From Streptomyces rishiriensis (GTDB lineage: Bacteria > Actinomycetota > Actinomycetes > Streptomycetales > Streptomycetaceae): a DNA stretch of 64,000 nucleotides. The position numbers and the translations under genes are program-made. This document shows, piece after piece, positions 34,653 to 43,240 of this stretch (positions are counted from its first letter, which is position 1; each line of letters begins with the position of its first letter). The DNA lies in the NCBI RefSeq assembly GCF_003112535.1, contig NZ_BEWA01000013.1, positions 283,356 through 347,355 on the forward strand, written 5' to 3'. The notes beneath the pieces were generated by a model. It was not told the DNA's origin and ran no database searches. It worked only from the letters and a program-made list of their open reading frames with translations.

Positions 34653-35699
34653 TCAGGAGACCGTCTGCTGCCGGCGCAGCTCGAAGGAGATGTGCGGGGA
34701 CAGCGCGCGGAGGAAGTCGGGCGCGTCGAAGACTTCGCCGGCGGAGGCGACGCCCGCGGTGCGGGTCCGGCCGGTGAGGATGCGGTGGACCGCCTCCACC
34801 ACGAGCGGTGCGCTGACGGCGTAGATGTCCCGGCCGCTTGCCACAGCGCGCCGTTCGACGCCGCCGGAACGTACGACGGCGTCGACGACGAAGGTCTGGT
34901 CGGACCGCCCGTCCTCGTCAGCCGCGGTCGGCGCCGGTGTGTCCGGGGCTGAGAGATCTCCGGCCGCCTCGGTCGTCATGTGAGTGCGTACCTCGGGGAT
35001 GGCGAGATGGCTGGGGATGGTGACCACGTCGGCCATCGTGAACTCCCCGATGACCTCCCTGGCGCCCATCGGCTCGGGGAAGGGCCACTTCAGGAGAGCC
35101 GGCTTGTCGTCGTGGTACTCCAACCGCCCACCTGTGTAGCGGACGCGCCGGCCGCCCCGACGCTCGCCGGAGACCGCACCCGCGGCGCGCGTCCCGGCGG
35201 TGGGGCGCCAACTGCTCAGTCCGTAGGCGATGTTCGCCTCGTCGGCCGTCGTCCAGTCCCCCATCGCGGCGGTGGCCAGCAGATCGCCGAGGCCGCCGTA
35301 GAAGGCCATCGCGGGGACGATCACCACTCCTGCCGCGTGGGCGCGGTCAGCGAAGTGCGTGAACGTGTCGACGTTGGCCTCGATCTCGGCCGCCACATCG
35401 ACATAGGGGATCCGGGCGCGCAATGCCGCCTCGATCACGGGAGCCGCCGTCGTCGCGAAGGGCCCGGCGCAGTTGATCACGGCGTCGACACCGTCCAGGG
35501 CGCGGTCGAGCGAGACAGGGTCGTCGACCGAGGCCGGCCGGACCTCGAGTCCCGGGCCGGATGCCGCCAGCGCCCGCAGCTTGCCGGCGTCGCGTCCGGA
35601 GAGAACCGGGACGAACCCGCTCTCCCGCAGCTGTGCCACCACGAAGCGTCCGGTGTGCCCGTACGCGCCGAACACCGTCACCGTCTGTCCCGATCCCAT
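34653..35699 (-). CDS. saccharopine-dehydrogenase-like NAD(P)-binding protein
   Basis: 348 residues. N-terminal Rossmann motif VTVFGAYGHTGRFVVAQLRE, then VLSGRDAGKLRAL, AVINCAGPFATTAAPVIEAA and YVDVAAEIEANVDTF. This is the trans-acting enoyl-reductase/saccharopine reductase-like family, reductases of unknown substrate. Divergent from the GlxA-type regulator, which may control it. Confidence 0.85.
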   Translation of the reverse strand: MGSGQTVTVFGAYGHTGRFVVAQLRESGFVPVLSGRDAGKLRALAASGPGLEVRPASVDDPVSLDRALDGVDAVINCAGPFATTAAPVIEAALRARIPYVDVAAEIEANVDTFTHFADRAHAAGVVIVPAMAFYGGLGDLLATAAMGDWTTADEANIAYGLSSWRPTAGTRAAGAVSGERRGGRRVRYTGGRLEYHDDKPALLKWPFPEPMGAREVIGEFTMADVVTIPSHLAIPEVRTHMTTEAAGDLSAPDTPAPTAADEDGRSDQTFVVDAVVRSGGVERRAVASGRDIYAVSAPLVVEAVHRILTGRTRTAGVASAGEVFDAPDFLRALSPHISFELRRQQTVS

Positions 35700-35720
35700 G
35701 GGCTCTCCCCCGCGCTCGAA

Positions 35721-35828
35721 TGATCCGCTTGATCCGCTTGATCTGCGTGATCTGCGTGATCTGCGTGATCCGCTTGATGTGCTTCATTTGCGTGATCCGC
35801 TTGATGTGCTTCATCTGCTTGATCCGCT
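35721..35828. repeat. twelve 9-base tandem repeats (tgatccgct type)
   Basis: Exactly 12 contiguous 9-base units, variants of tgatccgct, tgatctgcg, tgatgtgct and tcatttgcg. They fill the divergent promoter gap between the NAD(P)-binding gene and the GlxA-type regulator, ending 71 bases before its ATG. Confidence 0.92.
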
Positions 35829-35899
35829 GCGAACATCCTTGCGGGGGCCGGCGCTCCACCGTGAGTGTCCGGAACGACGTACCCCGTACAGTTTCGGAC

Positions 35900-36880
35900 A
35901 TGGGTACCGTCGCGCTGGCCGTCACCGAGGGCATGCTGCACTTCGAACTGTCCATGGCGTACGAGGTGTTCGGCGCCGCTCCGGCCGGCGTGACCGTCCC
36001 CTGGTACGACGTCGAAGTCTGCGGCTCGGACGCCGTGCGGGTCGGCCGCTTCCGGCTGGAGCCCGACCAGGGGCTCGACCGTCTCCGGCATGCCGACACC
36101 GTGATCGTCCCCGGCTGGGCGGACACCGACGAGGATCCGCCCGCCGATCTCATCGACGCGGTGCGTGCGGCCCACGAGGCAGGTGCGCGCGTGGCCTCCC
36201 TGTGCACGGGCGCGTTCGTGCTGGCCGCCGCCGGCCTGCTGGACGGCAGGCGCGCGACCACACACTGGGCGCACACGGGGGCCCTGGCCGCCCGCCACCC
36301 GCGGGTGGAGGTCGATCCGGACGTGCTCTACGTGGACAACGGCAGCGTGCTCACCTCCGCCGGCAAGGCCGCCGCGATGGACCTGTGCCTGCACCTCGTC
36401 CGCCTCGACCACGGCTCGTCCGTCGCCAACGCCGTCGCCCGCCGCCTGGTCGTGCCGCCTCACCGAGCGGGCGGCCAGGCGCAGTTCGTCGCCGCCCCGG
36501 TTCCCACCCGGGACGACCACCCGCTCGCCGCGCTGTTCCCCTGGGTGATCGAACGCCTCGACCAGCCGCTCAGCGTGGAAGACCTGGCACGCCAGGCAGG
36601 GATGAGTTCGCGCAATCTGGGCCGTCACTTCAGCGCGGTCACCGGCACCACCCCTCTGCGATGGCTGCTGACACAACGGATCCGCCGCGCCCAGGAACTG
36701 CTGGAGACCACCGACGACGTCGTCGACGCCGTCGCGGCAGCCACCGGCATGGGCACCGCCGCGACGCTGCGCCGGCACTTCAACCGCACGGTCGGCGTGC
36801 CTCCGGACGCCTACCGCCGAACCTTCCGTTCACGGCCCGGCACAGACCCGACTGAGGACCACCGCCGACGTCAAGGCTGA
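35900..36880 (+). CDS. GlxA-type regulator (DJ-1/PfpI plus AraC HTH)
   Basis: 326 residues from ATG 35900. The N-terminal DJ-1/PfpI-like domain (VALAVTEGMLHFELSMAYEV, VIVPGWAD, ARVASLCTGAFVLAAAGLLD) has Cys in the usual elbow position. C-terminal AraC HTH: VEDLARQAGMSSRNLGRHFS, then DVVDAVAAATGMGTAATLRR HF. Likely regulates the divergent oxidoreductase. Confidence 0.92.
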   Translation: MGTVALAVTEGMLHFELSMAYEVFGAAPAGVTVPWYDVEVCGSDAVRVGRFRLEPDQGLDRLRHADTVIVPGWADTDEDPPADLIDAVRAAHEAGARVASLCTGAFVLAAAGLLDGRRATTHWAHTGALAARHPRVEVDPDVLYVDNGSVLTSAGKAAAMDLCLHLVRLDHGSSVANAVARRLVVPPHRAGGQAQFVAAPVPTRDDHPLAALFPWVIERLDQPLSVEDLARQAGMSSRNLGRHFSAVTGTTPLRWLLTQRIRRAQELLETTDDVVDAVAAATGMGTAATLRRHFNRTVGVPPDAYRRTFRSRPGTDPTEDHRRRQG

Positions 36881-36958
36881 CGGGTCCCGGCCGGACGTCC
36901 CCGCTCGGCGAGCCTGGCGGACGGCGGCTCGTGCCATCCCAGGGCGGCGGACGGCCGC

Positions 36959-36988
36959 CAGGCCAAGCCAGGCCAAGCCAGGCCAGGC
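36959..36988. repeat. caggccaagc 10-base tandem repeat
   Basis: Three contiguous copies upstream of the peptidase E-like gene; short and intergenic. Confidence 0.7.
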
Positions 36989-37052
36989 CGTGGGGGGATC
37001 GGGGGATCGCGTGCTCGTTGCGTGTGTCCGCCGGCCGTGTTTGGCTCGTCCG

Positions 37053-37721
37053 ATGAACTTCCTGTTGACGGCGAGTGGCCTGCGCAACGAGACCCTGCGG
37101 GATGCGCTGCGGGACATGCTGGGAAAGCCGTTCGGATCGGCGAACATCGTGTTCGTTCCCACGGCGTCGGTCGCCGAGCCCGGGGACCACGGGTGGTTCG
37201 TCGCGGACATGAACCGGCTGCACGGCCTGGGCTGGCGGGAGTTCGACGTCCTGGAACTGAACGGTCTTCCCCGGCAGATGGTGCTCGACCGGCTGCTCCA
37301 CGCCGACGTCATCTATGTCGAGGGCGGCAGCCACTACCACCTCGCGCGCAGCATCAGCGGCAACGGCCTGGCCGCCGGCTTCCTGGAGGCGCTGGAGAGC
37401 CGGGTCTATGTGGGGGTCAGCGCCGGATCGATGATCTTCAGCCGTCATCTCACCGCGCACTCCGCCGACGTCATCGGGGACGCCCCGGACCTCCATGCGC
37501 TCGGTGCGACGACCGTGGAGCCGCCGTTCGGCCTCTTCGACTGGTATCTCAAGCCCCACCTGTACTCGTCGGATTTCCCCGAGCGGGACGACGCCTGGGC
37601 TGACCGCATCGCTGCGCGGGCGGACTTCCCCCTCTACTTCATCGACGACGAGACGGCCGTTCGCGTGAGGGACGGCAAGGTGGACGTCGTCTCCGAAGGC
37701 CGGTACCGGTTCCATCCGTGA
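37053..37721 (+). CDS. peptidase E-like (S51, class I glutamine-amidotransferase fold)
   Basis: 222 residues from ATG 37053 (MNFLLTASGLRNETL). ADVIYVEGGSHYHLARSI and VYVGVSAGSMIFSRHL carry the nucleophile Ser in the G-x-S-A-G-S elbow, as in dipeptidase E relatives. Also FGLFDWYLKPHLYSSDFPER. It would act on small Asp-containing peptides or be a non-peptidase relative. Alone on its transcript. Confidence 0.85.
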   Translation: MNFLLTASGLRNETLRDALRDMLGKPFGSANIVFVPTASVAEPGDHGWFVADMNRLHGLGWREFDVLELNGLPRQMVLDRLLHADVIYVEGGSHYHLARSISGNGLAAGFLEALESRVYVGVSAGSMIFSRHLTAHSADVIGDAPDLHALGATTVEPPFGLFDWYLKPHLYSSDFPERDDAWADRIAARADFPLYFIDDETAVRVRDGKVDVVSEGRYRFHP

Positions 37722-37925
37722 CTCGACGCGTGGTGACCGGACGAGCACGCCGGTGAGATGAGGGGCCGTGCGGTCAGGCGGGCCGGACGGGGGCCACTTC
37801 GACCTCGACGAGCCGGCGGCCAGGTCATGCCCGGCCTGCACGAGCAGGCCGTCGGCCACTCGGTGAGCGCCGCAGCGCCGTTCACGCACTAGGGTGTCGG
37901 CCTCGCCGCTTCTCCTGGGGGACCC

Positions 37926-38090
37926 TTGAAGCTCATCTGGCTCCTGCTCGGCCTGCTCCTCGCCGGTCTCGCCGTCGGGGGTGTCGTGAGCGCCACCGAC
38001 GAGGCCGACACCGTCTCCGTCGTCGGCGACCTGGTCATCAGCGCACTCCTCGGCTGGGCGGCGCTCGCTGCAGGGAAACGCGCCCGCTGA
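37926..38090 (+). CDS. 54-residue membrane protein
   Basis: From TTG 37926 after a ctgggggac site: LKLIWLLLGLLLAGLAVGGV then ADTVSVVGDLVISALLGWAA, two TM helices and a short basic end (GKRAR). No family recognised. The 204 bases before it hold no supported gene. Confidence 0.5.
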   Translation: MKLIWLLLGLLLAGLAVGGVVSATDEADTVSVVGDLVISALLGWAALAAGKRAR

Positions 38091-38127
38091 GTCTCCGCGG
38101 GCCACCGCCACAGGGGCAGCCCGCCAC

Positions 38128-39474
38128 TCACGGGGTGGGGGCGGGGGCCCGGGAGTCGGGGGACGGTGGTGCGGAGTCGGCGTCCAGGAATTCGCGGATC
38201 GCGAAGCCCGCCAGCACGATGACCGTGGTCCACACCACGACCATCGTGGTCGGGTAGGTCCAGGTGAACAGGACGATCGCGGCGACCACCACGATCGTGA
38301 TGCCGATCCAGCGCTTGAAACGGTGCACGAACCGCCCGACGGCCCCCAGCCGGAGACCGCTGGAGACCGCCACGCCGCGCAGCGCGCCGATGCTCCTGAC
38401 GCACCCCTCGCGGACGAGGACGGCGGGCCGGGCCGGGCCGCTGAGGAAGGCGCCGACGGCGGTGATGAGGGCGACGGCGCCCAGGGCCCGTACGGCGGCG
38501 CGCAGGAACCTGATCAGCGCGTCGTACACGGCTCCGGCGGCGGCCGGGGACGCGCCCGGGGGCAGATGGTCGAGGTACACGTCACGGAACACGGTGAGCG
38601 TGATGCCGAGCACCAGCATGGCCGCGAACACCGCCAGCGCCACGCCGATCAGGGCGTGACGGCGGTTGAACGCGGTGTACACCCCCGCCGCGGCCACCAG
38701 CAGGGCGATGACGGGCAGCCAGCCGCCCATGATCTCCAGGATCCGCATATAGGTCTTGATCTTGCCGATGTCCTTCGACTGGACCACGACGAAGTCCGTG
38801 TGCACATCCGGGATCTTCGCGGCCACCGCGAGGCCGGAGTCGACCAGCCGCTGCTTGACCTGCGCCACGATCGGCGCCACGTCGATGGCCACCTCGTCGT
38901 TCTTCAGCTTGACCGCGCCGCCGCCTTCGCCCGTCAGGGCCTTGTCGACGGTCGCGTGCACCTTGCGGTTGCCCTCCACCCAGACCGTTTTGAAGGCGCT
39001 GCTGGTGACCACCCGTTCCACGGTGCCGCTGACCAGCTGCTTGAGACCGCTCGTGATCGGCGCCTCCAGGTTGCCGACCAGCTGGGCCGCCTTCGGCGGG
39101 ACACCCTTCTCCGTCACGGTGTCCTGCAGCTGCTTGACCAACGCGTTGACGTCGATCTTCGCCAGCACGACGTCGGTGACCCGGTTGGTGACCGCCTTCT
39201 GCACATCCGGATCGGAGGCGAGGGGCCCCACCGTGGCGACGTAGCGGTCCGTGTCCCGCACGATGCTGTTGGCCCAGACCGCGACGACGGACAGCAGGGA
39301 CAGCAGGGCCGCGAAAAGGATCAGCAGGGCCGAACCCGCGGAGCGGAACGGGTGATGCCGGGCAACCCGCGGGCGCGCTTCGCTCTCCTGGGCACCCACC
39401 CGGTGCCGCAGTTCTTCCAGTTCCCGGCGCTCCCGGTTCGAGAGCGGCTCGCCGTCTGTGTTGGCCATGGACAC
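38128..39474 (-). CDS. multi-TM membrane protein with large extracytoplasmic loop
   Basis: 448 residues; starts at GTG/ATG 39474 or ATG 39468. A charged coil (NRERRELEELRHRVGAQESE) precedes TM1 (about 49-72), a 190-residue external domain with NSIVRDTDRYVATVGPLA and DPDVQKAVTNRVTDVVLAKI, then five or so further TM segments and a Pro-rich tail. Known in Streptomyces as a conserved integral membrane protein; function unknown. Confidence 0.75.
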   Translation of the reverse strand: MSMANTDGEPLSNRERRELEELRHRVGAQESEARPRVARHHPFRSAGSALLILFAALLSLLSVVAVWANSIVRDTDRYVATVGPLASDPDVQKAVTNRVTDVVLAKIDVNALVKQLQDTVTEKGVPPKAAQLVGNLEAPITSGLKQLVSGTVERVVTSSAFKTVWVEGNRKVHATVDKALTGEGGGAVKLKNDEVAIDVAPIVAQVKQRLVDSGLAVAAKIPDVHTDFVVVQSKDIGKIKTYMRILEIMGGWLPVIALLVAAAGVYTAFNRRHALIGVALAVFAAMLVLGITLTVFRDVYLDHLPPGASPAAAGAVYDALIRFLRAAVRALGAVALITAVGAFLSGPARPAVLVREGCVRSIGALRGVAVSSGLRLGAVGRFVHRFKRWIGITIVVVAAIVLFTWTYPTTMVVVWTTVIVLAGFAIREFLDADSAPPSPDSRAPAPTP

Positions 39475-39614
39475 CAGGAGATGCCCGCGCCGCCGAACAC
39501 GCGACGCAGGCGGGCCCGACGGGTGAACGGCGCCGGACGTGCGACCGGTGCGGTGCGGTGCGGCGCTGCCATGGCACAGGGGCCGCGGGACGGGGCGGCA
39601 CGTGCCCGCGCCGG

Positions 39615-39673
39615 GTCACCCCTCAGGTTCACGCCTCAGGTTCACCCCTCAGGATCACCCCTCAGGATCACCC
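39615..39673. repeat. 13-base tandem repeat (ggttcacccctca)
   Basis: About four and a half units in the divergent gap upstream of both the 448-residue membrane protein and the SHOCT protein. Confidence 0.85.
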
Positions 39674-39763
39674 GCGAAGGGTGAGGCACCGGGCCCCGGC
39701 CGTGCCCACGCTGAGGACAGCACACAACGGCGACCGGGCGAGCGTCCGGGACGGAGGAGAGAC

Positions 39764-40243
39764 ATGGGTGCGCAGACGACGCAGACGTACCTTGCGTACG
39801 ACTACCCCCTGCTGAGTGTCTTCTGGAGCATGCTCCTGTTCTTCCTGTGGATCATGTGGTTCGTGCTGCTCTTCCGCGTCGTCGTCGACATCTTCCGGGA
39901 CGACGAGATGAGCGGGTGGGCGAAGGCGGGCTGGCTCGTGTTCACCGTGCTGCTGCCCTTCCTGGGCGTCTTCGTCTACGTGGTCGCCCGTGGCAAGAAC
40001 ATGGGCCGCCGGGAGATGGCGCAGGCCCGGGCACAGCAGGACGCCTTCGATGCCCGCGTCAGGGCCGCGGCGGGCGGCGGGGGCGGGTCCAGCAGCGTCG
40101 ACGAACTCTCCAGGCTGTCCGAGATCCGCGCGCGCGGCGACATCACGGACGAGGAGTTCAGCAGGGCGAAGGAGCTGATCCTGACCGGCCACGGACCGGC
40201 CGGCAGCTCGGGCACGTCCGCCTCCTCCGTCTACGGACGCTGA
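39764..40243 (+). CDS. SHOCT-domain membrane protein with PLDc_N-type N-terminus
   Basis: 159 residues from ATG 39764 (ggaggaga site). Two TM helices (LLSVFWSMLLFFLWIMWFVL and AGWLVFTVLLPFLGVFVYVV) form the PLDc_N-like part; the C-terminal SVDELSRLSEIRARGDITDE then EFSRAKELIL is a SHOCT motif (short C-terminal oligomerisation domain). Common in Streptomyces; role unclear. Confidence 0.88.
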   Translation: MGAQTTQTYLAYDYPLLSVFWSMLLFFLWIMWFVLLFRVVVDIFRDDEMSGWAKAGWLVFTVLLPFLGVFVYVVARGKNMGRREMAQARAQQDAFDARVRAAAGGGGGSSSVDELSRLSEIRARGDITDEEFSRAKELILTGHGPAGSSGTSASSVYGR

Positions 40244-40280
40244 CAGCGGGGACGGGGACCGGGCGGGCGCGCTGCGCCGT

Positions 40281-40326
40281 GGACGGCGGTCCGGACGGCG
40301 GCGGTCCGGACGGCGGCGGTCCGGAC
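40281..40326. repeat. 15-base tandem repeat (ggacggcggcggtcc)
   Basis: Three imperfect copies, each partly self-complementary, between the SHOCT gene and the xyloglucanase. Confidence 0.75.
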
Positions 40327-40361
40327 TGCCGTCGACGGGCGTGTGGCCACCGGGTGTCCCG

Positions 40362-40371
40362 CGAAAGTTTC
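40362..40371 (+). promoter_or_regulatory. GAAAGTTTC-type motif upstream of the xyloglucanase
   Basis: cgaaagtttc, a near-palindrome (GAAA-N-TTTC), lies 115 bases before the ATG. Similar boxes occur upstream of Streptomyces plant-polysaccharide hydrolases. Assignment to a regulator is inference. Confidence 0.4.
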
Positions 40372-40485
40372 TCGGCCCATGGCAACCCTTTGCGGCAGCT
40401 GTGACCACTAGGCAGCGGATCCGGCCAGTTCCGGTGTCCGGATCCGCTTTCGCTCGTGAACAGCTCGCAAGGAGAACGCCTCCCC

Positions 40486-43140
40486 ATGAACAACCCCACG
40501 AACGGCGGGCGCCGCGGGCGTCACCGCCGTCGCTGGACCGCCACCGCCGTGCTGATCGGTGCTCCCCTCGCCGTCGTGCCGTATCTGCTGTTCGTCCAGG
40601 AGGACTCGCAGGCCGCGACGGTCGACGGCAGCGCCTACTACCGGCTGGTCTCCGTGCGCAGCGGCAAGGTGCTGGACGTCGACGGCTTCTCCACCGCCGA
40701 CGGCACCCGGGTCCAGCAGTGGACCGACCAGAACACCGCCAACCAGCAGTGGAAGCTGAAGCCGAGCGGGGGCGGCTACTACGAGCTGGTCAACCGCAAC
40801 AGCGGCAAAGTGCTCGGCGTAGCAGGCGACTCGACCGCCCGCGGGGCCGCCGCCGAGCAGCAGACCGACAGCTCCGCCGCCTCCCAGGAGTGGCGGATCG
40901 ACGAGGTGAGCGGGTCCGGTGCCGTCACCCTCACCTCCCGCAGGAGCGGCCAGGTCCTGGACGTCAGGGGAGGCTCCGCCGCCGACGGCGCGGCGGTGAC
41001 CCAGTATCCCGGCAGGGGGAGCACCAACCAGCAGTGGAAGCTGGTCAAGTCGGCCGGGACCGCGGCGGCCGGGACCGGCAAGGCGCGGACCACCGCCGCG
41101 ACCGGACCGTACGTGTGGAAGAACGCCCAGGTGGTGGGCGGCGGTTACGTCACCGGGCTGGTGTTCAACCAGCGGGAGAAGGGTCTGCTGTACGCGCGTA
41201 CCGACATGGGCGGCGCCTACCGCTGGGACACCGGGGCCGAGCAGTGGATCCCGCTGACCGACTGGGTCGGCGAGAAGGACTGGAACCTGCTGGGCATCGA
41301 CTCGCTGGCCACCGACCCCGTCGACCCCGACCGGCTCTACCTCGGGGCGGGCACCTACACCAACGAGTGGGCCGGCAACGGCGCGATGCTGCGTTCCACG
41401 GACCGGGGCCGCACCTTCCAGCGCACCGATCTGCCCTTCAAGCTGGGCGGCAACGAGCCCGGCCGGGGAGCGGGCGAACGGCTGGTGATCGACCCGGCGG
41501 CCCACGGCACCCTGCTGCTGGGCACCCGCAAGAACGGCCTGTGGCGCAGCACCGACTACGGCGTGACCTGGAGTCAGGTCTCCTCGTTCCCCGTCAAGGA
41601 CGGGGCGAGCAGCGGAGCGGGCATCTCGTTCGTGACGTACGGCCCGGCCGGCAGCCGGACGGTCTACGTCGGCGTCGCCGACAAGTCCGCCTCCCTGTAC
41701 CGCTCCACCGACGGCGGCGGCACCTGGCAGGCCGTCCCCGGGCAGCCCACCGGCCAGATGCCGCAGCACGGGGTGTTCTCGGGTGACGGCTCGCTGTACC
41801 TGACGTACACCGACGCTCTCGGACCCAACGGCGTGACGGCGGGCTCGGTGTGGAAGTACACGCCGGCCGGCGGGGTGTGGAAGAACGTCTCCCCGTCCAG
41901 CGGCAGCTACGGGTTCTCCGGTCTGGCCGTCGACCCGCGCAAGCCGTCCACGGTGATGGTCACCACCCTCGACCGCTGGTGGCCCGAGGACGAGGTCTAC
42001 CGGAGCACCGACGGCGGCGCGACCTGGAAGGCACTGGCCTCGAAGTCGGTGCGGGACGCCTCCGCCGCGCCCTATGTGGGCACCGGCATCGGGCACTGGA
42101 TGACCGCCCTGGCCGTCGATCCCTTCGACTCCGGGCATGTGCTGTACGGCACCGGCAACGGCATCTGGCGCAGCAAGGACGTGACGGCGGAGGACAGCGG
42201 CGGCGCCAGCCACTGGACCGCGGGAGCCCGGGGGCTGGAGGAGACCGCGCTGGCGGACGCGATCGCCCCGCCCGGCGGCGCCACCCTCATCACGTCCATG
42301 GGCGATCAGGGGGGCTTCCGGTACGGCGGATCCCTGACCGAGGTGCCCGCCGGGCGGCTGCAGAACCCGATGATGAGCAACAGCACCGACATCGACTTCG
42401 CCCAGTCCAACCCCTCGGCGATGGTCCGCGTCGGCCGCGGCGGGGCGCAGGACGGCGCCTACTCCACCGACGGCGGCAGCAGCTGGCACGGCTTCAGGAC
42501 CGAGCCGGTGGGCAGCGCCGACAGCGGCCGTGTCGCGATCTCGGCGGACGGCTCCACCGTCGTATGGACCGAGGCCGGGCAGGCCCCGTACCGCTCGACC
42601 GACATGGGGGCGAGCTGGTCGAAGGTCGGCGGCCTGGGCGCCGACGCCGTGGTCGTCGCCGACCGCTCCTCGGCCAGGACGTTCTACTCGCTGTCCGGCG
42701 GCGTCCTCTACGCCGGCGCCGACGGCGGCGCGACCTTCACCGCCCGCGCCACCGGACTGCCCTCCGGCCGGCTCGTGGCCGTCCCCGGCGTCGCCGGGGA
42801 CCTGTGGATCGCCGGCGGCTCCAAGGGGCTGCTGCACTCCACCGACGGCGGCCGCACCTTCACCACGCTGAACACGGTGCAGTCCGCCTCCGCGCTCGGC
42901 TTCGGCAAGGCCGCTCCGGGGGCTTCGTACCAGGCCCTGTACCTGATCGGCACCGTCAAGGACGTCACCGGGGTCTTCCGCTCCACCGACAAGGGCGCCA
43001 CCTGGCTGCGCGTCAACGACGACGCCCACCAGTGGGGCAGCTTCGCGAGCGTCGGCATCGTCAGCGGCGACCCCGACACGTTCGGGCGCGTCTATGTCGG
43101 CACCAACGGACGCGGCCTCCAGTACGGCGACCCGTCCTGA
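40486..43140 (+). CDS. secreted GH74 xyloglucanase with N-terminal ricin-type lectin
   Basis: 884 residues from ATG 40486 (aaggag site); GTG 40456 is possible. Basic N-terminus plus TM-like signal (about 15-45). A ricin B lectin follows at about 48-190, with three QxW-type repeats (NTANQQWKL, ASQEWRI, STNQQWKL). The GH74 double propeller then runs to the end; LLYARTDMGGAYRW places the likely catalytic base Asp at D240, and RSTDGG-type turns repeat through the blades. Should cleave xyloglucan outside the cell. Carrying the binding module at the N-terminus is less usual. Confidence 0.93.
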   Translation: MNNPTNGGRRGRHRRRWTATAVLIGAPLAVVPYLLFVQEDSQAATVDGSAYYRLVSVRSGKVLDVDGFSTADGTRVQQWTDQNTANQQWKLKPSGGGYYELVNRNSGKVLGVAGDSTARGAAAEQQTDSSAASQEWRIDEVSGSGAVTLTSRRSGQVLDVRGGSAADGAAVTQYPGRGSTNQQWKLVKSAGTAAAGTGKARTTAATGPYVWKNAQVVGGGYVTGLVFNQREKGLLYARTDMGGAYRWDTGAEQWIPLTDWVGEKDWNLLGIDSLATDPVDPDRLYLGAGTYTNEWAGNGAMLRSTDRGRTFQRTDLPFKLGGNEPGRGAGERLVIDPAAHGTLLLGTRKNGLWRSTDYGVTWSQVSSFPVKDGASSGAGISFVTYGPAGSRTVYVGVADKSASLYRSTDGGGTWQAVPGQPTGQMPQHGVFSGDGSLYLTYTDALGPNGVTAGSVWKYTPAGGVWKNVSPSSGSYGFSGLAVDPRKPSTVMVTTLDRWWPEDEVYRSTDGGATWKALASKSVRDASAAPYVGTGIGHWMTALAVDPFDSGHVLYGTGNGIWRSKDVTAEDSGGASHWTAGARGLEETALADAIAPPGGATLITSMGDQGGFRYGGSLTEVPAGRLQNPMMSNSTDIDFAQSNPSAMVRVGRGGAQDGAYSTDGGSSWHGFRTEPVGSADSGRVAISADGSTVVWTEAGQAPYRSTDMGASWSKVGGLGADAVVVADRSSARTFYSLSGGVLYAGADGGATFTARATGLPSGRLVAVPGVAGDLWIAGGSKGLLHSTDGGRTFTTLNTVQSASALGFGKAAPGASYQALYLIGTVKDVTGVFRSTDKGATWLRVNDDAHQWGSFASVGIVSGDPDTFGRVYVGTNGRGLQYGDPS

Positions 43141-43156
43141 CCCGACCCGACCCGAC

Positions 43157-43199
43157 GCCGGGCGGGGCCGCAGGCCGTGCGCCTGCGGCCCCGCCCGGC
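43157..43199. terminator. bidirectional hairpin between convergent genes
   Basis: A perfect 18-base stem (gccgggcggggccgcagg and its complement) with a 7-base loop lies between the xyloglucanase and the convergent CHAT-partner gene. No T-run on either side. Confidence 0.82.
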
Positions 43200-43240
43200 T
43201 GCGGCTTCGTGCCGCTCGGGCGCGCCGGGGCCGCTGCGTC

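Noticed and set aside
37722..37925. Short coding pieces between peptidase E-like gene and the 54-residue protein
   Set aside because: Frames are broken, with no start site or family pattern.
40408..43029. 873-codon minus-strand open frame
   Set aside because: Antisense shadow of the GH74 gene, Gly/Val/Arg-rich with no domain.
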